A stretch of 38,891 nucleotides of DNA from DATBIS01 sp036556805 (lineage in GTDB: Bacteria; Actinomycetota; UBA4738; HRBIN12). The notes below the pieces were generated by a model that had not been told where the DNA came from, did no database searches, and saw only the letters and a list, made by a program, of their open reading frames with translations. Position 1 is the first letter of the stretch, and every line of letters begins with the position of its first letter. This document shows positions 7,655 through 13,858 of this stretch, piece by piece. A program made the translations under genes and the position numbers. Location: assembly GCA_036556805.1 (NCBI GenBank), contig DATBIS010000041.1, forward strand, positions 1 to 38,891. Direction: 5' to 3'.

Positions 7655-7676
7655 GACTACCCGAAACCGGGTAGTC
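7655..7676. promoter_or_regulatory. 9-bp perfect inverted repeat, probable operator
   Basis: GACTACCCG, 4-base spacer AAAC, CGGGTAGTC. It lies between divergent genes, 48 bases upstream of the sensor-like gene start (7607) and centred about 52 bases upstream of the ygfZ-like start (7718). The inner TACCC-N6-GGGTA matches the TACYY...RRGTA arrangement bound as a 7-2-7 site by NarL-type regulators. Regulator identity is inference. Confidence 0.5.
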
Positions 7677-7704
7677 CGTCGGCGGGCTTCGCGAAGGCCG
7701 GCGC

Positions 7705-7710
7705 TATCCT
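7705..7710 (+). promoter_or_regulatory. -10 box of the ygfZ-like gene (leaderless-type)
   Basis: TATCCT followed by 7 bases and GTG at 7718. This decides the start among three in-frame GTG codons (7628, 7712, 7718). Confidence 0.5.
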
Positions 7711-7717
7711 CGTGCCG

Positions 7718-8590
7718 GTGGACGAGTCGTCGGTCGACGAAGCCGTGGCGTCGGGCCGTGCCTTCGCGGACCTCTCCGCCTGGCGGAAGGTTGCGCTTGC
7801 CGGCTCGGACGCGGTCGCGTGGCTGAACGACCTCGCCTCGGCCGACATCGCGGACCTCGCCCCAGGAGCGGCGAAACGCTCCCTCCTCCTTTCTCCCACG
7901 GGTCAGATCCGCGCGGAGTTCACGATCGCGAAGACGGCCGACGAGATCCTGCTGCTCCAGGATCCCCACCAGCCGAGCGGGATCGACGAGCTCCTCGCGC
8001 CGTACGTGCTCTCTTCCGACGTGCGTCTTGCCGACCGCTCCGGCGAGCTCGCGCTGTTCGCGTTCCCGCATCGTGGCGAGCCGTTGGGGATGCCGGAAAC
8101 CACCGCCACAGCACCTTCGTGCACGGGTCCCGGGCTCGATCTCCACGCACCGGCGAGCTCTCGTGAAGCGATCGAACGCGCGCTGCTCGGCTCCTTCGCC
8201 CGCCTCGGTCTCGACGACCTCGATCGGTATCGGATCGCGGCCGGCATCCCCCGGTTCGGCGTGGACGGCCGCGAGGAGGACCTCCCCGAAGAGGGCGGGT
8301 TCGACGAGGCCGTGTCGTACGAGAAGGGGTGCTTTCTCGGTCAGGAAGCGGTCGCGAAGGTCCGCAACCTCGGCCATCCGCGCCGGCTCGTCGTGCACCT
8401 TGCCGCGGACGACCCCGTCTCGGCCGGCGAGCCCATCGAGGTCGACGGCGAGTCGGTCGGCGAGATCACGAGCGCGTCGGAGCGCAACCGCAGCTGGTGG
8501 ATCCTCGCGCGCGTCAACTGGGCTCGGCGGGAGGGACCGTTCCGCACGCCCCACGGCGTCAGGCTCACGCCGGTCCCGCACCGCTCCTGA
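7718..8590 (+). CDS. ygfZ: Folate-binding YgfZ/CAF17-like protein
   Basis: About 290 residues with GcvT-like folate-binding architecture. The YgfZ signature KGCFLGQE is complete at 203-210, with Cys205 as the conserved cysteine, followed by KVRNLGHPRR. N-terminally, SLLLSPTGQIRAEFTI matches the LDPKGR-type strand of the family. YgfZ/CAF17 proteins assist assembly or repair of certain Fe-S enzymes with tetrahydrofolate. Frames from GTG 7628 or 7712 would add up to 30 residues without family similarity and would cover the inverted repeat at 7655-7676; the -10 box at 7705-7710 supports 7718. It stands alone, followed 65 bases later by the His-rich protein gene. Confidence 0.9.
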   Translation: MDESSVDEAVASGRAFADLSAWRKVALAGSDAVAWLNDLASADIADLAPGAAKRSLLLSPTGQIRAEFTIAKTADEILLLQDPHQPSGIDELLAPYVLSSDVRLADRSGELALFAFPHRGEPLGMPETTATAPSCTGPGLDLHAPASSREAIERALLGSFARLGLDDLDRYRIAAGIPRFGVDGREEDLPEEGGFDEAVSYEKGCFLGQEAVAKVRNLGHPRRLVVHLAADDPVSAGEPIEVDGESVGEITSASERNRSWWILARVNWARREGPFRTPHGVRLTPVPHRS

Positions 8591-8655
8591 GGTTTGAGCG
8601 AGCGCGACGGCCGGTACGATCGTGAAGAACCGACCCAGATCGGGAGGTGTCGCGC

Positions 8656-8895
8656 ATGCCGGCCTCGCAGGGCCACCACGAACATGAGGCGGTCAAGCAC
8701 CGTCACAAGCACTACCACGTGACCCACTACCTCCATCGAGGCGAGAACTGGGGCCACCTGACCTCGACGCACACCCACGAGCACAACCACGCCGCGGTCG
8801 AGCACGTGCACATCCCCCACCTCGAGCCCGAGAAGGAACATCGTCGCGAGTGCCACGTGCACGACCACGCGCGACCCGCGCAGTCTCCGGGTTAG
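8656..8895 (+). CDS. Small histidine-rich protein
   Basis: 79 residues, of which 21 are histidine (27 %), mostly in alternating patterns such as HEHEAVKHRHKHYHVTHY, HTHEHNH and CHVHDH. It has one cysteine, no signal peptide and no membrane segment. The central RGENWGHLTSTH looks like a conserved core rather than low-complexity filler, and I believe similar short proteins exist in other soil Actinomycetota, though I cannot name a family. Binding or storage of Ni, Zn or Cu is a reasonable inference from the composition. ATG 8656 is preceded by GGGAGG with 8 bases spacing. A candidate promoter has TACGAT at 8615-8620, so unlike several neighbours it has a short SD-bearing leader. Confidence 0.8.
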   Translation: MPASQGHHEHEAVKHRHKHYHVTHYLHRGENWGHLTSTHTHEHNHAAVEHVHIPHLEPEKEHRRECHVHDHARPAQSPG

Positions 8896-8913
8896 CCGAG
8901 CCGGATCCGCGCG

Positions 8914-8919
8914 TAGGCT
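8914..8919 (+). promoter_or_regulatory. -10 box of the nucleotidyltransferase gene (leaderless-type)
   Basis: TAGGCT, 7 bases, ATG at 8927. Same hexamer as at 2340. Confidence 0.45.
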
Positions 8920-8926
8920 GCCGTGC

Positions 8927-9553
8927 ATGCGACCCGGCACGACCATCGCGCTGCACTCCGACCGATGGGATGCGTGGCATCCCGCGGAGGCGGCGCACCT
9001 CCTCGAGGGCGTGCGCGCGCCGTGGTACGTCGCCGCCGGCTGGGCGCTCGACCTGTTCGTCGGCGAGCAGCGCCGTGAGCACGAGGACCTCGAGGTCGCC
9101 GTTCCGGCGGCCCGCTTCGACGAGATCGCCGATGCACTCCGCGGGTACGAGCTGTTCGTGCCCGGCAGGAACGAGTCCGGCGACGAGATCGGATGGCCGC
9201 TCACGACCGCCGACGAAGACCTCGACGAGCACCACCAGACCTGGGTGCGAGAGCCGTCGACGGGCGCCTGGCGGATGGATGTGTTCCGCGAACCCTCCGA
9301 CGGCGCCGACTGGGTCTGCCGACGGGACCGCCGCATCCGACTCCCGTATCGCGAGGTCGTCGCGCACACGCGCGACGGCATCCCGTTCGCGCGCCCGGAG
9401 ATCGTCCTCTTGTTCAAGGCAAAGCACGTGCGCGACAAGGACGAAGCCGACTTCGCCGACATCGAACCGCTGCTGGAGCCCCGCGCCCGTCGGTGGCTGC
9501 AGCGATCGATCGCGCTCGTCCACCCGGGCCACGCATGGCTGGAGCGCCTGTGA
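8927..9553 (+). CDS. Nucleotidyltransferase of the aminoglycoside-2''-adenylyltransferase-like family
   Basis: 208 residues. The core AAGWALDLFVGEQRREHEDLEV (about 36-57) is the G-W-x-hydrophobic ... R-x-HxDxE motif of small minimal-fold nucleotidyltransferases resembling Aminoglyc_resit/ANT(2'') proteins; the two acidic residues in HEDLEVAV would bind Mg-NTP. Later blocks WRMDVFREPS and VVAHTRDGIPFARPEIVLLFKAKHVRDKDEADF are also typical, with the lysine-rich KAKHVRDKDE forming the C-terminal helix of the family. Most chromosomal members have no demonstrated link to drug resistance, so the physiological substrate is unknown. It is leaderless-type and is followed by the DHFR-like gene after 34 bases. 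Confidence 0.85.
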   Translation: MRPGTTIALHSDRWDAWHPAEAAHLLEGVRAPWYVAAGWALDLFVGEQRREHEDLEVAVPAARFDEIADALRGYELFVPGRNESGDEIGWPLTTADEDLDEHHQTWVREPSTGAWRMDVFREPSDGADWVCRRDRRIRLPYREVVAHTRDGIPFARPEIVLLFKAKHVRDKDEADFADIEPLLEPRARRWLQRSIALVHPGHAWLERL

Positions 9554-9587
9554 GGTGAGAGGCTCGAGCATCGGGGAGGGATGAGCG

Positions 9588-10229
9588 ATGGGCAAGGTGC
9601 GATTCCAGGTGGCGGTCTCGCTCGACGGATACATGGCGGGGCCCAAGCAGAGTCTCGAGGAGCCGCTCGGGGTCGGCGGCGAGGAGCTGCATGCGTGGAT
9701 GGTCGAGCTCGAGGTCTGGCGGCGGATGGAGGGACAGGAAGGCGGCGTCGTCAACGCGAGCACACCCGTGGTCGAGGAGGCCATGGCGAACGTGGGCGCA
9801 TACGTGATGGGCCGCAACATGTTCGGAGGTGGCCCCGGCCCGTGGGAGGACGATCCGCCCTGGAAGGGGTGGTGGGGAGACGATCCTCCGTATCACGCTC
9901 CCGTCTACGTGCTCACCCACCATGCCCGCGAATCCCTTCCGATGCAGGGCGGGACGACCTTCCACTTCGTCACCGGCGGCATCGAGTCCGCGATGCGGCT
10001 CGCGAAGGAGGCAGCGGGTTCCGCCGACGTCTCGATCGGTGGCGGCGCGAACGTCATCCAGCAGTGCCTTGCCGCCGGGATGGTCGACGAGTTCGAGCTC
10101 CACGTGGCCCCCAAGCTGCTGGGCGACGGCGAGCGGCCCCTCGATCACGTCGGGAACCTCGTCCTCGAGCAGGTCCGGGTCATCGAGGCGCCGGGCGTCA
10201 CCCACCTCAAGTACCGCGTGGCCGGATGA
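9588..10229 (+). CDS. Dihydrofolate reductase-family (RibD C-terminal) reductase
   Basis: 213 residues with the RibD_C/DHFR fold: VRFQVAVSLDGYMAG at the start, AYVMGRNMFGGG in the middle, VYVLTHHARESLPMQGGTTFHFVTGG, then SIGGGANVIQQCLAAGMVDEFELHVAPKLLGDG. The last block contains the Gly-rich NADPH-binding loop and the VDE motif of the family. This branch is normally annotated as pyrimidine-reductase-like and its substrate is undetermined; it is not the folA DHFR. The ATG is preceded by GGAGGG at about 7 bases. It is probably cotranscribed with the nucleotidyltransferase gene and ends 18 bases before the 3' end of the convergent tRNA gene. Confidence 0.92.
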   Translation: MGKVRFQVAVSLDGYMAGPKQSLEEPLGVGGEELHAWMVELEVWRRMEGQEGGVVNASTPVVEEAMANVGAYVMGRNMFGGGPGPWEDDPPWKGWWGDDPPYHAPVYVLTHHARESLPMQGGTTFHFVTGGIESAMRLAKEAAGSADVSIGGGANVIQQCLAAGMVDEFELHVAPKLLGDGERPLDHVGNLVLEQVRVIEAPGVTHLKYRVAG

Positions 10230-10247
10230 GATCCCGTCGCGCCATCG

Positions 10248-10330
10248 TGGGCGAGGGGGGAGTCGAACCCCCACGGGCCTGAGCCCACCGGGACCTAAAC
10301 CCGACGCGTCTGCCGTTTCGCCACTCGCCC
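10248..10330 (-). tRNA. tRNA-Leu (anticodon TAG)
   Basis: 83-base cloverleaf on the minus strand. The acceptor stem is GGGCGAG (10330-10324) pairing with CTCGCCC (10255-10249), with discriminator A at 10248. The anticodon loop TTTAGGT gives TAG, the D arm begins TGGCGAAACGGCAGACG as in leucine tRNAs, there is a long variable arm (TGGGCTCAGGCCCG), and the T arm is GGGGG-TTCGACT-CCCCC. The long variable arm and the A73 discriminator confirm leucine. CCA is not encoded, since the next bases are CGA. It reads CTA/CTG-type codons. No integrase or att-like duplication is visible nearby. Confidence 0.96.
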
Positions 10331-10367
10331 GGCTTCATCCAACCAGCGCCCGTCGGCGGCGCCAAGC

Positions 10368-10396
10368 TTGCGGGGACCCAATGCTTGGGTTACCGT
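10368..10396 (+). promoter_or_regulatory. Promoter with embedded operator upstream of the RNHCP gene
   Basis: TTGCGG (10368-10373), a 17-base spacer, and TACCGT (10391-10396). The spacer contains a perfect inverted repeat ACCCAA-TGC-TTGGGT (10376-10390) that abuts the -10 box, the usual position of a repressor site. The start point would be near 10403, giving a leader of about 150 bases. Confidence 0.5.
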
Positions 10397-10444
10397 GCAG
10401 CACCGCCACCGCGCGTGGCCGAGCGAGCCGAGGGGAGGTGACCG

Positions 10445-10492
10445 ATGACCGCGTTCAAAGGGGTTGTCGCGTCGCGTCCCGGGATCGGCTGA
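10445..10492 (+). CDS. 15-codon leader ORF
   Basis: ATG at 10445 encodes MTAFKGVVASRPGIG and stops at TGA 10490-10492. The Shine-Dalgarno GGAGGTGA (10434-10441) is close to fully complementary to the 16S 3' end, with 6 bases spacing, which is stronger than most in the window. It lies inside the predicted leader of the RNHCP gene, 62 bases before its ATG. No residue runs point to classical attenuation. It could be a leader peptide that controls the gene or a small protein; a chance SD remains possible. Confidence 0.4.
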   Translation: MTAFKGVVASRPGIG

Positions 10493-10554
10493 CCGCATCG
10501 GTCGAACGCTCCGGGCGCGTCGACGTTCCCGTCGTTGCCGTTCGGAGGTTGCTC

Positions 10555-10944
10555 ATGTCTCAGGACACGCGCCGAGAGGCGCGTCCAACACCTCGCTCGT
10601 TCCGCTGCCGCCGCTGTGACGCGGTCGTCTCCACGCACGCCGCGGGCACCGCACATCGCAACCACTGCCCGCAGTGCCTCTGGAGCCGGCACGTCGACGA
10701 CCGGCCGGGTGATCGCGACGCCGGATGCGGCGCGCTCATGGAGCCCATCGCGATCAGCGTACGCGGCGACGGCGAATGGGTGCTCATCCATCGCTGCACT
10801 CGCTGCGACGCCCTGCACGCGAACCGTTCCGCGGGGGACGACGACCCGACCATGCTGCTGAAGCTCGCGGTACAGCCGCTCGCGCAGCCGCCGTTCCCGA
10901 TCGAGCGGATCGGGCGCCGCTACGGAACTAGCAGGCGGCGGTGA
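10555..10944 (+). CDS. RNHCP domain zinc-ribbon protein
   Basis: 129 residues. The name-giving motif RNHCPQCLWSRHVDDRPGDR is present at 35-54, inside a set of paired cysteines (Cys18/Cys21, Cys38/Cys41, Cys58, Cys81/Cys84) that should form zinc ribbons. C-terminal blocks HRCTRCDALHANRSAGDDD and LAQPPFPIERI complete the family pattern. RNHCP proteins are small bacterial proteins without a demonstrated function; nucleic-acid or ribosome association is sometimes supposed because of the zinc ribbons. ATG 10555 has GGAGG 6 bases upstream. The gene has a leader of about 150 bases with an operator-like promoter and a 15-codon ORF, suggesting regulated expression. Its end overlaps the convergent M23 gene by 17 bases. 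Confidence 0.92.
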   Translation: MSQDTRREARPTPRSFRCRRCDAVVSTHAAGTAHRNHCPQCLWSRHVDDRPGDRDAGCGALMEPIAISVRGDGEWVLIHRCTRCDALHANRSAGDDDPTMLLKLAVQPLAQPPFPIERIGRRYGTSRRR

Positions 10945-11749
10945 GGTACGGGTTCGGGTCGACGGCCGCGCCGTTGCCCGGGTGCCACTCGAAGTGGTCG
11001 TGGGGTCCGCCGGCGTCGCCCGTGGCGCCCACGTAGCCGATCACGTCGCCGGCCTGCACCGCGCCGAGCTTGCCGAACCGCTCGAGGTGCGCGTTGTACA
11101 CGTAACCACGCGGGCCGAGGACCTTCACCGCGAGGCCGCCGAGCTCGTTCGTGGCGGTCACCGCTTGGCCGTCGAACGGGGCGATGATGGGCGTTCCGTA
11201 GGGCGCAATGATGTCGTTGCCCTGGTGGATGTGCGGCGGCACGCCCTTGATGCGCACCATCACGCCGAAGTTGTCCATGATCTCGAAGGTGCCGCGGAGC
11301 GGGCACCGCTCGAGGATCCCCCACTGCGCGAGCCACGAACGCACGTCGGCTCGCTTCTGGACGAGGTCCTTCACGAGCTTGCGCTTCTGCTCGTTCATCG
11401 TCTGCACGCGGTGCCTCATCCGCTTGGTCTTGTGCTTCCACTGGTGCACGGCGCGAAGGTGGTCGGTCCACTGGGTCACGAAGCCGATCGTGCTGTCGCC
11501 GGCGACCGACGGCCTGGCCGGCCGCTCGGGCAACGTGCGGTGGAGGTGGTCGGTGCGGTGCGCGATCCCGCGACGAACGCTCGTGATCCGGTGCTCGAGC
11601 CAGTGCAGGCGCTGATTCGCGAGCGCAACCTGCGACCTCGTGGACGCGTTCGCGGTGGGCAGATGAGCGGTGGGCGAACCCGGCACGACGGATCCGAGCA
11701 CTGCGACGCCGACGACGAGGATGAGCAGTGTCCGGATGGTTCGTCGCAA
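10928..11749 (-). CDS. Secreted/anchored M23 family metallopeptidase
   Basis: 273 residues starting at a TTG. An N-terminal hydrophobic segment (about 8-24: LLILVVGVAVLGSVVPG) acts as signal or anchor, a basic coiled-coil region follows (40-145), and the C-terminal LytM/M23 domain contains HQGND (His175, Asp179), His221 and HDHFEWH (His250, His252), the zinc ligands and catalytic histidines. PIIAPFDGQAV and LGAVQAGDVIGYVGATGDAGGPH are family-typical. It should cleave peptidoglycan cross-links or activate amidases during division. There is no ATG or GTG between the upstream frame and the hydrophobic segment; TTG 11749 has GAGAGGA at a good distance and gives a normal signal segment. The C-terminus is Cys. 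Confidence 0.85.
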   Translation of the reverse strand: MRRTIRTLLILVVGVAVLGSVVPGSPTAHLPTANASTRSQVALANQRLHWLEHRITSVRRGIAHRTDHLHRTLPERPARPSVAGDSTIGFVTQWTDHLRAVHQWKHKTKRMRHRVQTMNEQKRKLVKDLVQKRADVRSWLAQWGILERCPLRGTFEIMDNFGVMVRIKGVPPHIHQGNDIIAPYGTPIIAPFDGQAVTATNELGGLAVKVLGPRGYVYNAHLERFGKLGAVQAGDVIGYVGATGDAGGPHDHFEWHPGNGAAVDPNPYLTAAC

Positions 11750-11892
11750 GGTCTCGTCCTCTCGGGTTCGGGCGTCCTGGAAGGTTTCGGCCGCGTGTGG
11801 TGGATTCCTTGACCCCGGTTGCGCGCGATGGGGAGCGCAACCCCCGGAAGTGGTCGAAGGTTGTAGGCCGTGGCGCCACGCACGCGTGGTCC

Positions 11893-12645
11893 TCAGCGAT
11901 GCGCGACGGCGGTATTCGCCTGGGTGACCACGCGCAGGCCTCGCGCGTCGATCCAGGGGTCGAGCTCGGCCTCGAGGTCGGCAACCACGCCGTCCCACTC
12001 CTCGGGAGCAAGGCGCAGCGACCCCGGCGCGACCGGCGCGCCGGGGACGTATCGTCGGAGGAAGTCGTTCACGGAACCGAAGCGGCTCGTCCGTCGCGAG
12101 GTCCGGACCCGGATCCTGCCGAAGCCCGCCGAGGCCAGGAGCGCTCGGAGCTCGGCGGGCTCCGGTAGGGAGAAGAGCCAGTCGACGGAAGCCGAGACAC
12201 CGGGGCCGGCCCGGCGCCCGAGGGAGTCCGCGAGCGCCGCGAAGGCGGGGCTCCTTCCGATCGGTCCCCAGACCGACACGCCGATGAGCCCGCCGGCGCG
12301 GAGCACGCGCCGCAACTCTCGCAACACGTGTTCGCGGTCCGACATCGTCGGCAGGCCTTGCTGGCAGAGCACGGCGTCAAACGACCGGTCCGCGAACGGG
12401 AGTGCCGCGAGCGTCTCGCCGAGCTGAGCGCGGTCGTCGAGCGCGACCACCGTCCCGCCCGGGGCGATACGTCCGGCGACCAGCCGGCCGACGATCCCCG
12501 AGCCACCCGAGAGGTCCAGCACGCGATCGCCCCGGCCGGGACCGACCGCGTCGACGAGGTCGGCCGCCCACGCGGCGAACGGCTCGTTGACCGATCCGGC
12601 CGCGTCAGGCTCGAGCGCGATCGGCGACCGCGAGGTCGGCATCAT
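11893..12645 (-). CDS. Class I SAM-dependent methyltransferase
   Basis: 250 residues. SAM-binding motif I is VLDLSGGSG (42-50), followed by APGGTVVALDDRAQL (motif II acidic residue), FDAVLCQQGLPTMSD and LRRVLRAGGLIGVSVWG (motif III region). This is a small-molecule methyltransferase of the UbiE/Methyltransf_11 type; the substrate is unknown. The first 41 bases overlap the 3' end of the flavin monooxygenase gene, so the two genes are almost certainly cotranscribed and perhaps act on the same compound. Start codons at 12645 and 12642 are adjacent ATGs and cannot be distinguished. The 143 bases after it, to the M23 gene, show no gene. Confidence 0.87.
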   Translation of the reverse strand: MMPTSRSPIALEPDAAGSVNEPFAAWAADLVDAVGPGRGDRVLDLSGGSGIVGRLVAGRIAPGGTVVALDDRAQLGETLAALPFADRSFDAVLCQQGLPTMSDREHVLRELRRVLRAGGLIGVSVWGPIGRSPAFAALADSLGRRAGPGVSASVDWLFSLPEPAELRALLASAGFGRIRVRTSRRTSRFGSVNDFLRRYVPGAPVAPGSLRLAPEEWDGVVADLEAELDPWIDARGLRVVTQANTAVAHR

Positions 12646-13741
12646 CGCTCGTTCTCACCAGATCGCGTGCGCGGCCGCGCTCTGCCGCGAGGTGCTTCAC
12701 GACGTACCTCGCGTCCCGGTCCCCCCCTGGCAGCACGTCGGACGACAGCGCGAACTGGAACACCAGCCCGACGAAGTACATCCCGGGCATCGAGTCGACG
12801 ACGCCGCGCGTATGCATCGGAAGACCGGCGGCGTCGAAGATCGGCAGATCGATCCACGAGAAGTTCGATCGGTAGCCGGTGCACCACACCACGTTCGTGA
12901 CGTCGAGCGTCCGCCCGTCCTCGAGCACCGGCAGGCCCTCGCGCACGCCCGTCACGCGGGACACGCGCTCGACGCCGGCGGCGGCGAGGTCCTTCGGCCT
13001 GATCCGGATCAGCGGGTCGCCTTTCTCGATCATCTTGGTCGCGAGCTTGCGACCGATCGGGTTCCTCCTGGTCATCACGTGGTGCCCCATGAAGCGAAAG
13101 ACCCGGAAGCCGATGTGCGCGGGCACGGTGCCGTGTCGCACGGGGATGTGTCCGACGTCGGGCCCCGCGAGCCACGTGGGTCGCGTGCGGCTCAGCTCGA
13201 CCGCGATCTCTGCCCCCGAGTTGCCCGCGCCCACGAGCAGCACGCCGCCCTCGCGAAGTTGGGAGGGGTTGCGATATGCGTTGGAGTGCATCTGGACGAT
13301 GCGCGCGTCGAGGTTCGCCGCGAACGCGGGAACCTTCGGCGTATGGTGGGCGCCGGTCGCCACGATCACGCGGTCGGCCTCGAGTCGCCGCTCGCCCGCC
13401 GTCGCGACGAAGCGACCGTTCTCATGGGTCAGTCGGTCCACCTTCACGCCGGTGCGGATGGAGAACTCGAACCGCTCGGCATAGCGCTCGAGGTAGTCCG
13501 CCATCTCGTCCTTCGTCGGGAAGCTCGAGGAGAACGACGGCTTCCAGCCGGGGAGACGGTCGTACCCCTTCGGCGTGAACAGGCGGAGTGAGTCCCAGCG
13601 GTTTCGCCAGGCGTCGCCGACCCGCTCGTACCCGTCGAGGATCACGAACGGCACCCCGGCCTTCCGCAGGTGATACCCGGCCATGAGGCCCGCCTGGCCC
13701 CCGCCGATCACCATCGTGTCGAATCGCTCCACGCCGTCCAT
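12605..13741 (-). CDS. Flavin-containing monooxygenase / FAD-NAD(P) oxidoreductase
   Basis: 378 residues of the CzcO-like flavoprotein monooxygenase group. The FAD-binding motif is IGGGQAGLMAGYHL (12-25) and the NADPH-binding motif is LLVGAGNSGAEIA (168-180). Between them sit RNRWDSLRLFTPKGYDRLPG and the VIVATGAHHTPKVP strand; the C-terminal VVWCTGYRSNFSW closes the domain. Such enzymes oxygenate soft nucleophiles or ketones (Baeyer-Villiger or N/S-oxidation). The ATG has AAGGAGG 6 bases upstream and a TACGGT candidate -10 about 30 bases further up, so it has an SD-bearing leader. The gene overlaps the methyltransferase that follows. Confidence 0.92.
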   Translation of the reverse strand: MDGVERFDTMVIGGGQAGLMAGYHLRKAGVPFVILDGYERVGDAWRNRWDSLRLFTPKGYDRLPGWKPSFSSSFPTKDEMADYLERYAERFEFSIRTGVKVDRLTHENGRFVATAGERRLEADRVIVATGAHHTPKVPAFAANLDARIVQMHSNAYRNPSQLREGGVLLVGAGNSGAEIAVELSRTRPTWLAGPDVGHIPVRHGTVPAHIGFRVFRFMGHHVMTRRNPIGRKLATKMIEKGDPLIRIRPKDLAAAGVERVSRVTGVREGLPVLEDGRTLDVTNVVWCTGYRSNFSWIDLPIFDAAGLPMHTRGVVDSMPGMYFVGLVFQFALSSDVLPGGDRDARYVVKHLAAERGRARDLVRTSDDADLAVADRARA

Positions 13742-13858
13742 GGCACCCTCCTTCGGTCGTCTGCGCGCGACCGTAGACCGGGGACCATGGACGGCTCATC
13801 GACGAAACGCACCAACCGTCCGACGGGGTCCGCGTGGTGCGTTCGCACCACGCCGAGC

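Noticed and set aside
8927..9553. Calling the nucleotidyltransferase an antibiotic-resistance gene
   Set aside because: Similarity is to the fold and general family; chromosomal, with no mobile context, so resistance is not supported.
10248..10330. tRNA-Leu as an integration site of a mobile element
   Set aside because: No integrase, no duplicated tRNA 3' end and no phage or plasmid genes on either side.
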